Of a stretch of 64,000 nucleotides of DNA, positions 32,427 to 43,352 are shown one piece after another. Source of the DNA: Coix lacryma-jobi var. lacryma-jobi. Its lineage: Eukaryota > Streptophyta > Magnoliopsida > Poales > Poaceae. A program made the position numbers and the translations under genes. How positions within the stretch are numbered: position 1 is the first letter of the stretch; every line of letters starts with the position of its first letter. The notes under the pieces were generated by a model. It searched no databases, was not told the DNA's origin, and saw nothing but the letters and a program-made list of their open reading frames with translations. The DNA is taken from NCBI GenBank assembly GCA_009763385.1, contig CM019828.1, positions 27,728,540-27,792,539 on the forward strand, read 5' to 3'.

Positions 32427-33800
32427 GAAGCAGTGCTCGTCGACTTTCTCCGCGCGAACATCGACATGTTTGCGTGGAACCCCTCGGACATGCCAGGCAT
32501 ACCGAGGGAAGTCGCCGAGCACGCCTTGGAGATCCAGGCCGGATCCAGACCAGTGAAGCAACGCCTGCGTCGCTTCGACGAGGAAAAGCGCAGGATCATC
32601 GGCGAGGAGGTGCACAAGCTTTTGACGGCCGGATTCATCAAGGAGGTATTTTACCCGAGTGGCTAGCTAACCCTGTACTAGTTAGGAAAAAGAATGGAAA
32701 AATGCGGATGTGTGTAGATTACACTGGTCTTAATAAAGCATGTCCAAAAGTTCCATTTCCTTTACCTAGAATTGACCAGATCGTTGATTCCACTGCTGGG
32801 TGCGAAGTGCTTTCGTTCCTTGATGCGTATTCCGGCTACCACCAAATTAGGATGAGAAAATCCGATGAGCTCGCGACCTCTTTTATCACACCATTTGGAA
32901 TGTATTGCTATGTTACGATGCCCTTCGGCCTTCGAAACGCCGGGGCAACGTACCAACGATGTATGCAACACATCTTTGGCGAGCACATAGGCAAGACCGT
33001 CGAGGCCTACGTCGATGACATCGTGGTTAAAACCAAAAAAGTAGGGAACCTCATCAGCAACCTCGAGGCCACGTTCGAGTGCCTCCGGGCCAAGAATGTG
33101 AAGCTCAACCCCGAAAAGTGTGTCTTTGGTGTGCCTCGAGGCATGCTACTTGGCTACATCGTCTCGCAACGAGGGATCGAGGCAAACCCTGAAAAATCTC
33201 AGCAGTCACGAGGATGGGTCCGATTCGTGACCTCAAGGGTGTGCAGAAAGTAACAGGCTGCCTAGCCGCTCTCAGCAGGTTCATCTCGAGGCTAGGAGAA
33301 AAAGCACTACCCCTGTACCGTCTACTCAAAAAGACGGAACACTTTGCGTGGACCGCCGAAGCCGAGGAAGCCTTGACCAAGTTGAAGGGATTGCTGACTT
33401 CTGCGCCAATTCTCGTGCCTCCGCAACCAGCCCAGGACGGTGATCCCCCCGAACCTCTCCTCCTCTATGTGGCCGCAACCACTCAGGTGGTCAGCGCGGT
33501 CATAGTCGTCGAGAGGTACGAGGAGGGTCATGCATTGCCAGTCCAACGGCCAGTGTACTTCACCAGTGAGGTGCTCTCCGAGGCCAAGGTCCGGTACCCG
33601 CACATCCAGAAGCTGCTCTACGGCATCATCGTCACGAGGCGCAAGCTCCAGCACTACTTCCTCGCTCATCCCGTAACAGTGGTGTCCTCCTTCCCCCTCG
33701 GTGAAATCATCAACAATCGGGAGGCCACGGGGCGCGTCGCCAAGTGGTCCGCCGAGCTAATGGGGAAACCATCACCTACGCCCCCGAAAGGCCATCAAAT
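32427..33800 (+). CDS. Tat unit 2 reverse transcriptase and RNase H
   Basis: This is the better-preserved RT. It has a linker (LVDFLRANIDMFAWNPSDMP), fingers (GFIKEVFYPSG, frameshifted there, then KMRMCVDYTGLNKACPKVPF), LPRIDQIVDSTAGCEVLSFL, DAYSGYHQIRM, the TMPFGLRNAGATYQRCMQ block and the catalytic AYVDDIVVKT near 33010. The thumb has CVFGVPRGMLLGYIVSQRGI. The RNase H part follows (ERYEEGHALPVQRPVYFTSE, YPHIQKLLYGIIVTRRKLQH). A frameshift near 33200 separates RT from RNase H. It would synthesise cDNA and remove RNA template. Confidence 0.87.
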
Positions 33801-33808
33801 CGCAAGCG

Positions 33809-34200
33809 TTGGCAGACTTCGTCGCTGAATGGACCGACAATCAACTTCCGCCGGCGCAGATTCAAGCCGAGCTCTGGACCATGTACTTCGACGGATCCCT
33901 CATGAAGACGGGGGCAGGTGCGGGCCTGCTCTTCATCTCGCCCCTCGGAGTACACATGCGCTACCTGCTACGCTTGCACTTCCCCGCCTCCAACAACGTC
34001 GCCGAGTACGAGGCCCTCGTCAATGGGGCTGCATCGCCCTCGAGCTCGGGGTCCGACGCCTCGACGCCCGAGGAGACTCGCAGCTCGTCATCAACCAGGT
34101 TATGAAGGCTTCAAGCTGCATCGATCCAAAGATGGAGGCGTATTGCGGGGAGGTACGCAAGCTGGAAGACAAATTCTACGGCCTCGAGCTCACCACATAG
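33809..34200 (+). CDS. Tat unit 2 archaeal-type RNase H
   Basis: ADFVAEWTDNQLPPAQIQAE leads to WTMYFDGSLMKTGAGAGLLF and NNVAEYEALVNG. A one-base loss at about 34030 shifts frame before the RGDSQLVINQ motif, which continues in the next frame with KLEDKFYGLEL. It is complementary to unit 1, which is intact at that point. Confidence 0.83.
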
Positions 34201-34309
34201 CTCGAAAGTTCAACGAGGCCGCAGACGATTGCAAAGTTGGCAAGGGCCAGCGCGCGACACGGTACCGCCAGATGTCTTCTCGAGGGACGTCTTCGAGCCA
34301 TCCGTCGAG

Positions 34310-35697
34310 ATTGAACCAAGGGCTGGCCCCTCGACGCCACCCCTCGAGCAAGGCACGGGGGCTCGACGCTCGATACCCACCCCTCGAGACGGACCCCTCG
34401 ATGTCCGCGGAGGCGATGCAAACCGACGCACACGACTCTTCTTCATCACGACCCCTCGACTGGCGGACGCCTTACCTCGACTACCTGACGCGAGGCGAGC
34501 TACCAGAAGACAAGACGGAGGCCCGACGCGTCGCTCGGAGAGCCAAGACCTACGTCATCTACGGCGACGAACGGGAGCTGTACCGACGAAGCCCGACCGG
34601 GATCCTTCAACGCTGCATCCCACTCGAGGAAGGGCGCAAGCTCCTCGACGATATGCACTCGGGGGCTTGCGGCCACCACGCAGCGCCGAGGACCCTGGTT
34701 GGGAACGCCTTCCGCCAAGGCTTCTATTGGCCGACCGCCATTGGGGACGCCAAGCGTTTGGTCCAAGCGTGCCACGGATGTCAATTCTACGCCAAGCAAA
34801 CGCACCAGCCCGCACACGCCCTGCAAATGATCCCAATCACTTGGCCATTTGCCGTATGGGGGCTCGACCTCGTGGGTCCCCTCAAAAGGACAAATGGAGG
34901 GTACACACACATGCTCGTGGCCGTCGACAAGTTCACCAAGTGGATCGAGAAAGCCGATAGGAGACCCCACCTCCGAGAAGGCTGTCGAGTTCATAGCCAA
35001 CATCATGTACCGGTTCGGGTGCCTAATGTCATCATCACCGACAATGGCACCCAATTCACGGGCAAAAAGTTCACCAACTTCTGCGAGGACAATAACATTC
35101 GCATAACCTGGGCCTCGGTCGCATACCCCCAATGCAACGGGCAGGTCGAGCGCGCCAATGGCATGATACTTCACTGGCTGAAGCCAAGGCTATTCAAAAC
35201 CCTCAAGAATTTCGGAAAGGGTGGGCTACAGAGCTCCCCTCGGTGCTGTGGGGCCTCAGGACTACGCCGAGTCGAGCCACCGGGTTCACTCCGTTTTTCC
35301 TAACCTACGGCGCCGAGGCCGTCTTACCCACGGACCTCGAGTACGGCTCACCTCGACTTCGAGCCTACAACGAGCAAACCAGCGACGAAAGGCTCGCCAA
35401 CGCCAAGGACCAGCTCGAGGAGGCCCGAGACGTGGCGCTCATCAACTCTGCACGCTACCAGCAAACACTTCGATGCTACCACGACAAGCACGTGCGCAAA
35501 AGGGACCTGGCGGGGGGACCTCGTGCTTCGACGGCTGCAAGATAATCGAGGGCGCCATAAGCTCACCCCTCCGTGGGAAGGCCCGTACACCGTGGCCGAA
35601 GTGCTCAAGCCAGGACACGTACAAGCTCTACGACGACCAAGGCAGGACCCTGGCGAACGCGTGGAACATATCTCAGCTACGTCGCTTCTACCCTTAA
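34310..35697 (+). pseudogene. Tat unit 2 integrase
   Basis: Reads well from ARRVARRAKTYVIYGDEREL through the HHCC zinc finger (LDDMHSGACGHHAAPRTLVG ... CHGCQFYAK), WGLDLVGPLKRTNGGYTHML, AVDKFTKWIEKADRR, the VIITDNGTQFTGKKF active-site block and AYPQCNGQVERANGMILHWL. Frameshifts occur near 34970-35020 and 35210. The last residues LRRFYP precede TAA at 35695-35697. The catalytic D, D and E are all present. Confidence 0.87.
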
Positions 35698-35800
35698 AGG
35701 CCTCGAGGCCTCGTTCATTTTATCACTTTGTACAAACATGTCAACATGAATGAACAAACTCGTGCTTTATCGTTCATGTTGCTTCACATCTTAAGGTAGC

Positions 35801-35827
35801 CTCGACCCTGCCTAGCTCAGGGTCGAG
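35801..35827. terminator. Stem-loop between convergent genes, Tat unit 2
   Basis: Same perfect 10-bp stem (CTCGACCCTG / CAGGGTCGAG) as at 21555. It lies between the pol stop (35697) and the antisense stop (36240). The rest of 35698-36239 holds no gene. Confidence 0.5.
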
Positions 35828-36239
35828 CCTCCCTCGGGGGCTGACAAGGGGTAAAAGCCCCCCAGACTCCGGAAAAAACGCGTGTTTTCTTTTCAAAAAT
35901 TGACCCTCGTCTCGACTCACGCCTCGAACGAACTAGCGACGTCTAAATCCTAAAGTACATCGAGCCCCAGGTCGGGGGGCGTCGACGTAGACGGCCGCCT
36001 ACGCCCCCGGCTACGGTACCCTACCTACGCCTCCCCTCGAGGGGCTCGCGACGTACTTAAGGAACACAGACTAAGTTAGCAGAAACTCGAGCTTGCGACA
36101 AAGAGAAGCGGTCAAACATTTGAAAAGAAAACAACTCTTTCCATAAACAAATCACGTATACATTCGGATCTCGACTTATCCTCATTTATCTCACAAAATT
36201 CTTACAAGGGCCTCGACGCCCAAATTTGGCACGCAGGCC

Positions 36240-39200
36240 TCAATCCTCGTCGGTGCGGTACTCCTCCCCAAGGTCCGCGAGGCAGGCTCGACCTCGACGC
36301 CCGAGCTCGAGGGAGGAGGGCTCCGACACCGCTGCTGGCGTCAGGAGGCAGCACGTCCTCCTCGAAGATCTTCGCAAGCGACGTCCCCCGGCCTCTCCAT
36401 CTTCTCCAAAATTTTGTCAACTCGGCGATTGTTCCATTCCTCATCCTTCCCCTCGATCTCGATGAAGCCATTTGCGACAACATGGACCGGGAAGCGGAAA
36501 CCGGAGCGAACAACCGCGAGTGTCTGCTTGACACCGTGATGGAGAGCTTGCCGGACGCGGTCCCGAGCGGCTGCGTCGAAGAAGCACAAGGCGTCGACCA
36601 AGGCATCGCCCCGAGCCATCGCACCCTCCGCCGCGGCAACAGGAGGAGCACCCCACATGGGGCCGAGCCGGTCGAGAGAAGAGCGAGCCCGCTCCGCCAC
36701 CATCGTCTCATCTTGGAGCTGGTCCAAGAGAGCCTGGTTCGTCTCACGGAGCTCCTCGACCGTCTTCTCGACCCCTGCGCAATAAACAAGGAAGAGTGAG
36801 ACGGTGGCATAGCAAAAAACTTCAAGACCCAAACAAAAACAAGATGTAAGCCTCACCGTCGCAGTGTTGCCCCAGTGCGGCGAGGTCGCTGGTCAGGCCC
36901 TCGCACGCTGCTCCAGCCTGCGCTTCTCGGCCAGCGTAAGGAGCTTCTCGGACCTAAGGCCCTCGATCAGCCGGCCCGCCTCCACCAGGGCCAGATCCTT
37001 GCGGATCACCTCCTGCCGCGCCGCCCCCCGCCCGGCAGCTCGGGCGGTGGCGGCGCCACTCACGGCGTCTTCGGCCTCTTTTCTGGCCGCCTCCGCTGCG
37101 GTCCGGGCGGCGGCGGCCTCGCCACGGGCGTCAGCAGCCTCCTGCTTCGCCGCCTCGGCTTCAGCCCGGGCAGAGGTGGCCTCGCTTCGAGCGTCCGCGG
37201 CCTCCTTCCTCGACGCTTCGAGAGTGGCGGCGGCCTCCTCCCTGGATCGGGCGACCTCACCTCGAGCCGCCTGGACCTCCGCCTCCGCCTCGTTAAGCCG
37301 GCTCGCCATCTGGGCGTTCCGGCTCAGCTCCGCGCGGAGATCTCGAAGCTCCGCCTCGGCCCGCTCGAGGGCGGCTGACACCTGTGCGGATCGGCCCGCC
37401 TCCTCGGAGCAGGACCGCTCCGCCTCCGCCATAAGTGCGGCCACCTCCCGGAAGATGGACCGCACCTCGCGCGGTGCCCCCCGCTGGGCCGGCTGCTCGA
37501 CGGGAACCACGGCAAGGGGCGGGCTCAGTGGGACGGGAAACGGCCATATCGGTCGGTCGAGCTCGATGTCGGGCAGACCCTCCTCCGCCTCGAGCTGCCC
37601 CGACAGCGACCCGCCGCTCGACGGCACGGGCCCCGGCTCCCTCCGTCCCTCCGCCGGCGCCTCCTGTTGCGGATCGGTCGATGGAAGGCTCGACCCTGGG
37701 CCCTCTTCCCTGGCCGGGCCCTCCGGCGCCTCGTCGGCGCTAGCCGGCACGACGGGCGCCTCCACCGTCATCGAGCCCGCGGCGAGGAGCGGCCCCTGCT
37801 CCAGCTCGTTCAGGAGGTCCTCCACCGTCGCTCCTTCTCCTCTCCGCCGATCCTCTCCCCCCCTTCCCTCCTCCGCAGCCCGGCCCGTGCTGGTTGGAGC
37901 CACAAGGGGCGCAGTCTCCTTAGCTCCAGACGCCGGCGGGGCCGAGCTCGCCCCAGGCGCTTCCCCCGGAGCAACCGTCATGATGAGGGGAAGGATGGCG
38001 CTCCCAGTTGGCACCATCGCGGGAGGAGGAGGGGGAGGAGGCAGCGCTTCGGCGGACACGGCGGTGGCGGGCTCGATGCCATGAGCAGAGGCCCCTGCAG
38101 TACGAGATGGCGAAACGTCAGAACCAGGAAAGGTACCTCGACCCCTATGGTCGATGGCGACGGCCTCACCAAAATTTGCGACGATCATCCGGCCCCCTCG
38201 AGCCATGGCAGCTCGGGCCTTCTCCAGCCAAGCGGCCTCTCTAGCAGAGGAAGGTGCCATACCTCGAGGTGCCTGTGCCTCTGGGACTCGAGGCCCTGGC
38301 CCGCTTGGACGAGGCGAGATCCACCTCCTGGTAGGAGCGCTTCCCCCTGAGAAGATGGAGATGACACGCGTCATTAAAAGCAAATAGGTGAAGCCTCACT
38401 ACCGACAAGACCCAAGGAAACTACTCACCCGAAGCGGCGGCTGGGCTTCTTCCCGGAGTCACCGGACCCACTCGGGAGCTTCGAGCCCACCCCGCGGCTC
38501 GAGCCCTGCGCCCTGGCCGTCTCCTCAGGGCTGGGATGGGGAGAGGGCTCCCGACGCCTCCCATGGCTCGACCTCGAGGGAGAGCCCTCCTTCCGCCCCA
38601 CATCGCGGGAGGGCGATCGTACCGCCCTCGTGCTGACGTCGTGGCGCTCGCCCCGGCGCGGGCTCCGGGACCTGCTCCGGCGCCCGCGCTGGTGGTCGCG
38701 CCCTCCCGCGTCCGCTTCCGCGTCCCGGCGGCGGTGCGGCGATGGACTCCGGGGCGCTCGCGCCCCTGGTCACGAGGCGCTCGGGGGCTCCCTCCCCGAC
38801 GCTCATGATGGCGCGGGCTCGACGCCTCTCCTTGGCGCCCACTCCTCCGCGGGCTCGACGGCGCCCTTGACAGCTCGCGGGGGTCGGCCCGGAACCCTTC
38901 TCGACCTGTCGGCCGCCTCTCGAGGCCCGACCCCTCTCGAGACCCACCGACTGGGCTGACGCGGGGGCGACCTCCGTTGGCGCAGTGGCGGAGGCGCTCC
39001 GGGTCCGGGGCTTCCTTGCGACTGGGGGCACGTCCGGCGCGGAGCTCGACGGACCTCGGGCCCCCGACGAGGCAGGGGTCGGCGCCGCCTTCCGCGGCTG
39101 CGCCCCGCGCACCCCTTTTGACGGCGGGACCTCCAATGTCCCTCCTGCACAGAGGAGCGGTCAGCCCTGTCATCAACGAGCCCCGCGCGCATCAAGCGCG

Positions 39201-40521
39201 CGTCCATCCCCTCGTCGTCGTCCTCCTCCTCGTCACTACTCTCCTCCTCCGAGCTCGAGGAGCTCAGCTCGGGGGACCCGTCCCCAGGCTGACGGTTACG
39301 ACGAGCCTTCGCCCGCCTCTGCTCCCGAGCTAAGCGACGCAAGTTTCTATCTTTCTCTTTCCTCTTTTTGGCATCCTTGCTCTCCTTGTCCTTTTGAGCA
39401 GAGAGGCGCCTCACCTGAGCATCCGCGGCGTCCTCCCTCACCGGGGCCTCGACGCGCGACAAGTAAATGCCCCCTGAAGAAAGGAGAAGCGTGATGAGAC
39501 AAACCACAAGACGGACGCAAACGGGTCAAGGAGGAAGGGGGAGGAGGCTCAAGATAGCTCGCTCGAGGGAAGCTTACCAGGTCAAGACACCCCTCGTCGG
39601 GCGCCATCGCAACCAGGTGGGAAGTTTCAGGGACGAACGACCCCTGGATCGTGATCGACACCCGGGAGACGCCCTCGTTCCGGGACAGCCTCTCTTCGGC
39701 CATCCTCGAGGTTGAGCGCCTCGAGCTGAGCCTGCGGGCCCATCTCGTGCATAAGCAGGGGGCGGTCCGCCAGCGGAAGAACTCTTCGCTGGTGGAACGC
39801 CCAAATGACCGCTTGCACGGTCAGCTTTCTTCTCGTCCACCAGCATCTTCATCAGCTCCATCAGCGGGGCCAGGTGGCGTTGCCTGTCCGCCGCAACACC
39901 CCAGGTCCACTTCTCCGGGCGTTGAGTGAGGACCCGGCCGGTGTACTGCGGAAGGAGGCCACCTTCGTTCCGAAGGTAGAACCAATGGTCGTCCCACCCG
40001 GCCTGGTTGGAGGAAAGCTTGTACCGTAGGTACTCGCGGGGGACATTGGCCGACGAGGTCCCCGCCCTCGCAGTAATGGCAAGGGAGCCCATACGCACGG
40101 GCCGCCTCCCGCTGGGCTTCAGGGACTTGATGAAGAGCTCGCCCCGGAAGAGATGGACGAACATCTCCCAGTGCGGCTCCATCTTCAGGTACCCCTCGCA
40201 CACCGCGGCGAATATGGCGGCGTGCGAGATGGAGTTGGGGGAGAAGTGTTGAAGCTCCACCTCGAAATGGTGGGTCAGCCCTCGCAGGAAGCGGCTCGGA
40301 GGGACGCCGAGCCCCATGCGGTGGTAGCGCGTGAAGCTCACCACGTACCCCTCCGGCGGGTGCGGCTCCCGGTGCTCCGCCGACGGGATAACCCACCATG
40401 CGGGCCCCTCCTCCGGATTGGGGCGCAGGAGCCCCTGGGCCACCAGCGAGTCCATCTCGCTCTGCGTCACCTTCGACGGGCTCCAGTCCTCGGCCGGCAG
40501 CATCTGCGTCTGGGCGGCCAT
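36240..40521 (-). CDS. Antisense spliced gene of Tat unit 2 (PF04195-like domain plus coiled coil)
   Basis: Exons on the minus strand: 40521-39578, 39473-38429, 38346-36857 and 36774-36240. Introns are 104, 82 and 82 bp, GT-AG, at exactly the positions used in unit 1. Exon 1 (MAAQTQMLPAEDWSPSKVTQ) carries the domain with PSRFLRGLTHHFEVELQHFS, PNSISHAAIFAAVCEGYLKM and LFRGELFIKSLKPSGRRPVR. Exon 2 is basic (KKRKEKDRNLRRLAREQRRA) with a Ser/Glu/Asp patch, suggesting nuclear location. Exon 3 is open for about 496 codons and holds a long coiled coil (EAEVQAARGEVARSREEAAA and similar). Exon 4 has VEKTVEELRETNQALLDQLQ. The predicted product is about 1,300 residues. Function is unknown. Confidence 0.75.
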
Positions 40522-40647
40522 GACGGTGGTGCGGCGCGGATCCGAGCAGCGGACAGGCGGCGGCTAGCTCGAAGGAGAGGGCGCGTAAAGGCAGCAGCGG
40601 CGGCGAAGGCAAAGGCAAAGTAAAGGGTTCTCTTTCCCCTCTTTCGA

Positions 40648-40655
40648 TATTTATA
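40648..40655 (-). promoter_or_regulatory. TATA box of the antisense gene, Tat unit 2
   Basis: TATAAATA on the minus strand, 127 bp upstream of the ATG at 40521. Position and sequence match unit 1. Confidence 0.65.
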
Positions 40656-41933
40656 GGGAGAAATCCGAAGGACGGGAATCTCCCACGACGTAAAAAGGTA
40701 ACAGAATGCATTCAATGCGCCTACCTAACCGCGTCTCGAGCCGGGTGCAGGTTACACGCGTTACCTCTCCATCCGCTCCACTGCCCGGGCCCGCCACGAC
40801 CGTCGCTCCGACTTCGCGCCCGTCGCCTCCCCGACAGTTTCCGCCTAAAAAGGCGCGCCCAACGGGCAGAAGGACTCCCAGACGACGGAGGCCTCTTCAT
40901 AAAGGTAAAAACGGGCCCCGGCCCTAAGTCTCGAAGTAGCGAAGGCTGGCCCTCGAAAAGGGTTCGACAGCCGGCTTCGAGCATCCGAGTCAGGGACACC
41001 AAGGGGCGCCACTCGCGGCATTACTCGAGGGCTGAGCCCTCGAGGCCCCTCACGTGTATCCAAGGCAGGGAGCTCGACGTGCAGTGAGATCCCCTCCGAG
41101 GGAGGCATCGAGCCACCGGGCCCTATCGAATGGACCCGGCACTCCTGCAGACTGAGCACCCATGCTTTATGAGACCGCCTCCGGGCCACAGTCGACCCCT
41201 AACGAACGGGGCACGAGCTCTCACTTGGATTCCCCGTTACCAGCTCACCGGGAACCTCGATACTCGCCCACTCGGGGTAGTACGAGGCATCCCCCCTCGC
41301 ATCCGATCGAAAGGACTCGCGGGATGACGAGCCAGGGTAATCGGCATGCCGGACAGCTCGAGGTGCCGGCCAGTCGATTCAGCCTGGCACCCCTCGACGA
41401 AAGAGGGTCTATAAACTCGGACAGTTGCGACTAATCTCTTTTCTTCGTGTGAGCATGAGATTTTCAGGACTCAGATGAAAGCTCGACCCCCATCTCGCCT
41501 GAGCCCTCGAAACCAGGCCCAGGACAAACGCTCATTCTCCGTCTCGTCCGAGCCCTCCGAGCCAAGCCTCGTGCGAAGTCTCCCGCGGCAAAGGAAAGGT
41601 TACCCGCGATATTTATATTACTACCAAACCACATTTCGAGCATGATTGACAGGCACACACGGCACCGCAATCTCCGCCCCCTGACGACTCCCGCCTAAAA
41701 AGGCGCGCCCACTGGGCAGAAGGTTCCCTAGCGACGGAGGATTCTTCGAGAAGCCCATGAGGGAGTTCTAACCATTCCCCCATGGCTTCGGGGGCTACAC
41801 CCGCGGGTGTCGCTCGCACGACACCCACGGAGTCAAATCGACGAGACCCTCGAGACCAGTCAGCTACCCATCGAGATCCCGACCTAGAGCCCCTGCTCAA
41901 GTGCAAGCACTCAAACAAGGGCTCGGGGGCTAC
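40656..41933. other. 3' spacer and polypurine tract of Tat unit 2
   Basis: Same content as 26372-27652: duplicated CCGCCTAAAAAGGCGCGCCC segments (about 40845 and 41690), a plus-strand TATAAA (41411-41416), one degenerate LTR 50-bp repeat (about 41530-41580), and GGGCTCGGGGGCTAC abutting LTR 3. No gene is seen. Confidence 0.7.
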
Positions 41934-41984
41934 TGTCGGTGGTACAAAAAAGGGGTACCCCCAATTGACGCAAACACGCGAAGC

Positions 41985-42331
41985 GTTCCATCTCCGTCTC
42001 GCCCGAGCCCTCCCAGCCAGGCCTCGGGCGAACCGTTCCATCTCCGTCTCGCCCGAGCCCTCCCAGCCAGGCCTCGGGCGAACCGTTCCATCTCCGTCTC
42101 GCCCGAGCCCTCCCAGCCAGGCCTCGGGCGAACCGTTCCATCTCCGTCTCGCCTGAGCCCTCCCAGCCAGGCCTCGGGCGAACCGCTCCATCACCGTCTC
42201 GCCCGAGCCCTCCCAGCCAGGCCTCGGGCGAACCGCTCATTCACCGTCTCGCCCGAGCCCTCCCAGCCAGCCTCGGGCGAACCTCATTCTCCGTCTCGCC
42301 CGAGCCCTCCCAGCCAGGCCTCGGGAGAACG
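41985..42331. repeat. 50-bp tandem array in LTR 3 (7 copies)
   Basis: Same unit as in LTRs 1 and 2; one copy near 42270 has lost several bases. Confidence 0.9.
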
Positions 42332-42550
42332 CGCTCCCACACCTCGAGCCTTAACGCACGGACCTCGAGCTGTACAGTCAGCTGTACCAGCCCATACCAC
42401 GCATTTAATGCCTTCACCTACTCCGGTCATGTCCACTAGTGCACGGCATGTACCACAGTAACCCGGTGTAAAGGTCAAGTCACGTTTTCACCACAAGCAT
42501 GGGCAAAAGGGCACCAGTGCCGCACTGTTCGGCCACGCCGGGCACTGTAA

Positions 42551-42790
42551 CCCCTCGAGGCCGGCTACGCGCCCCTCGAGCCCTGCACTGTAACCCCTCG
42601 AGGTCGGCTACGTGCCCCTCGAGCCCTGCACTGTACCCCTCGAGCCGGCTACGCGCCCCTCGAGCCCTGCACTGTAACCCCTCGAGGCCGGCTACGCGCC
42701 CCTCGAGCTCTGCACTGTAACACCTCGAGGCCCTCCGCGCCCTTGAGCCCCCGTGGCACCACCTCGAAGCCTCCGCGCCCTTCAAGCCCT
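42551..42790. repeat. 43-bp tandem array in LTR 3
   Basis: Same CTCGAG-containing unit; last copies degenerate. Confidence 0.85.
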
Positions 42791-43064
42791 AACTACTTTC
42801 GTGCTATTGGAGGACAGGTACCCCAAGACCCGGAGGGACCTCACCGCGTACTGTACATTCCGGGATGGGTGCTGTACGGCTCCCGCCTTGTCGCGTCCCC
42901 ACGTCCGCGCCCGGGATGGAAGCCACGACTCAAGACGCCTCAACAGCGACGATCACATCGGCTCCAGTGGCCCCGACAAGACAGAGTTCCTACCCTTCCC
43001 CGCATGGGGCACCATGCGCCCCGACACCTGTAATACTTTTTGTAACCCTGGCCACCCCTTGCTC

Positions 43065-43071
43065 TATAAAA
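43065..43071 (+). promoter_or_regulatory. TATA box of LTR 3
   Basis: TATAAAA in the same context. Transcription from here would run into the antisense side of the Tekay gag-pol. Confidence 0.7.
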
Positions 43072-43352
43072 GGGGACGCTAGGGCCCTCATTCGGGACGA
43101 CGGACACGCAACACACGAGTCCACGCACATACGAGTCCGGACTCCGGTCCACGCTCATTGAGCTTGTATTCGCCCCTGTACAAGCACTTAGGTGCAAGTA
43201 ATACGAGAACATCCCCCCCCCCCGCTGGACGTAGGGCCTTCTTTGCCCGAACCAGGATAAATCCTCGTGTCCACTTGCATCACCATCCAGGAAGAGAAGC
43301 ACGCGATCATATTACTCGTTGGTGTGATACCCCCGGGTACGAAACACCGACA

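Larger units (their letters stand above)
13458..43352 (+). mobile_element. Tat-lineage Ty3/gypsy retrotransposon, tandem dimer (LTR-int-LTR-int-LTR)
   Basis: Three copies of one LTR (13458-14884, 27653-29088, 41934-43352) alternate with two nearly identical internal regions of about 12.8 kb. Only the outer ends have a target duplication: GAGTG at 13453-13457 and GAGTA at 43353-43357, one mismatch. Each unit carries a PBS, gag-pol with an extra archaeal-type RNase H before integrase (a Tat hallmark), a convergent antisense gene and a long 3' spacer ending in a polypurine tract. The shared middle LTR without its own target duplication points to unequal recombination between LTRs of sister copies, or to an assembly duplication. 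Confidence 0.93.
41934..43352 (+). repeat. Tat element LTR 3
   Basis: Begins TGTCGGTGG and ends ACACCGACA, directly followed by the target copy GAGTA and the Tekay RNase H sequence. Confidence 0.95.
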
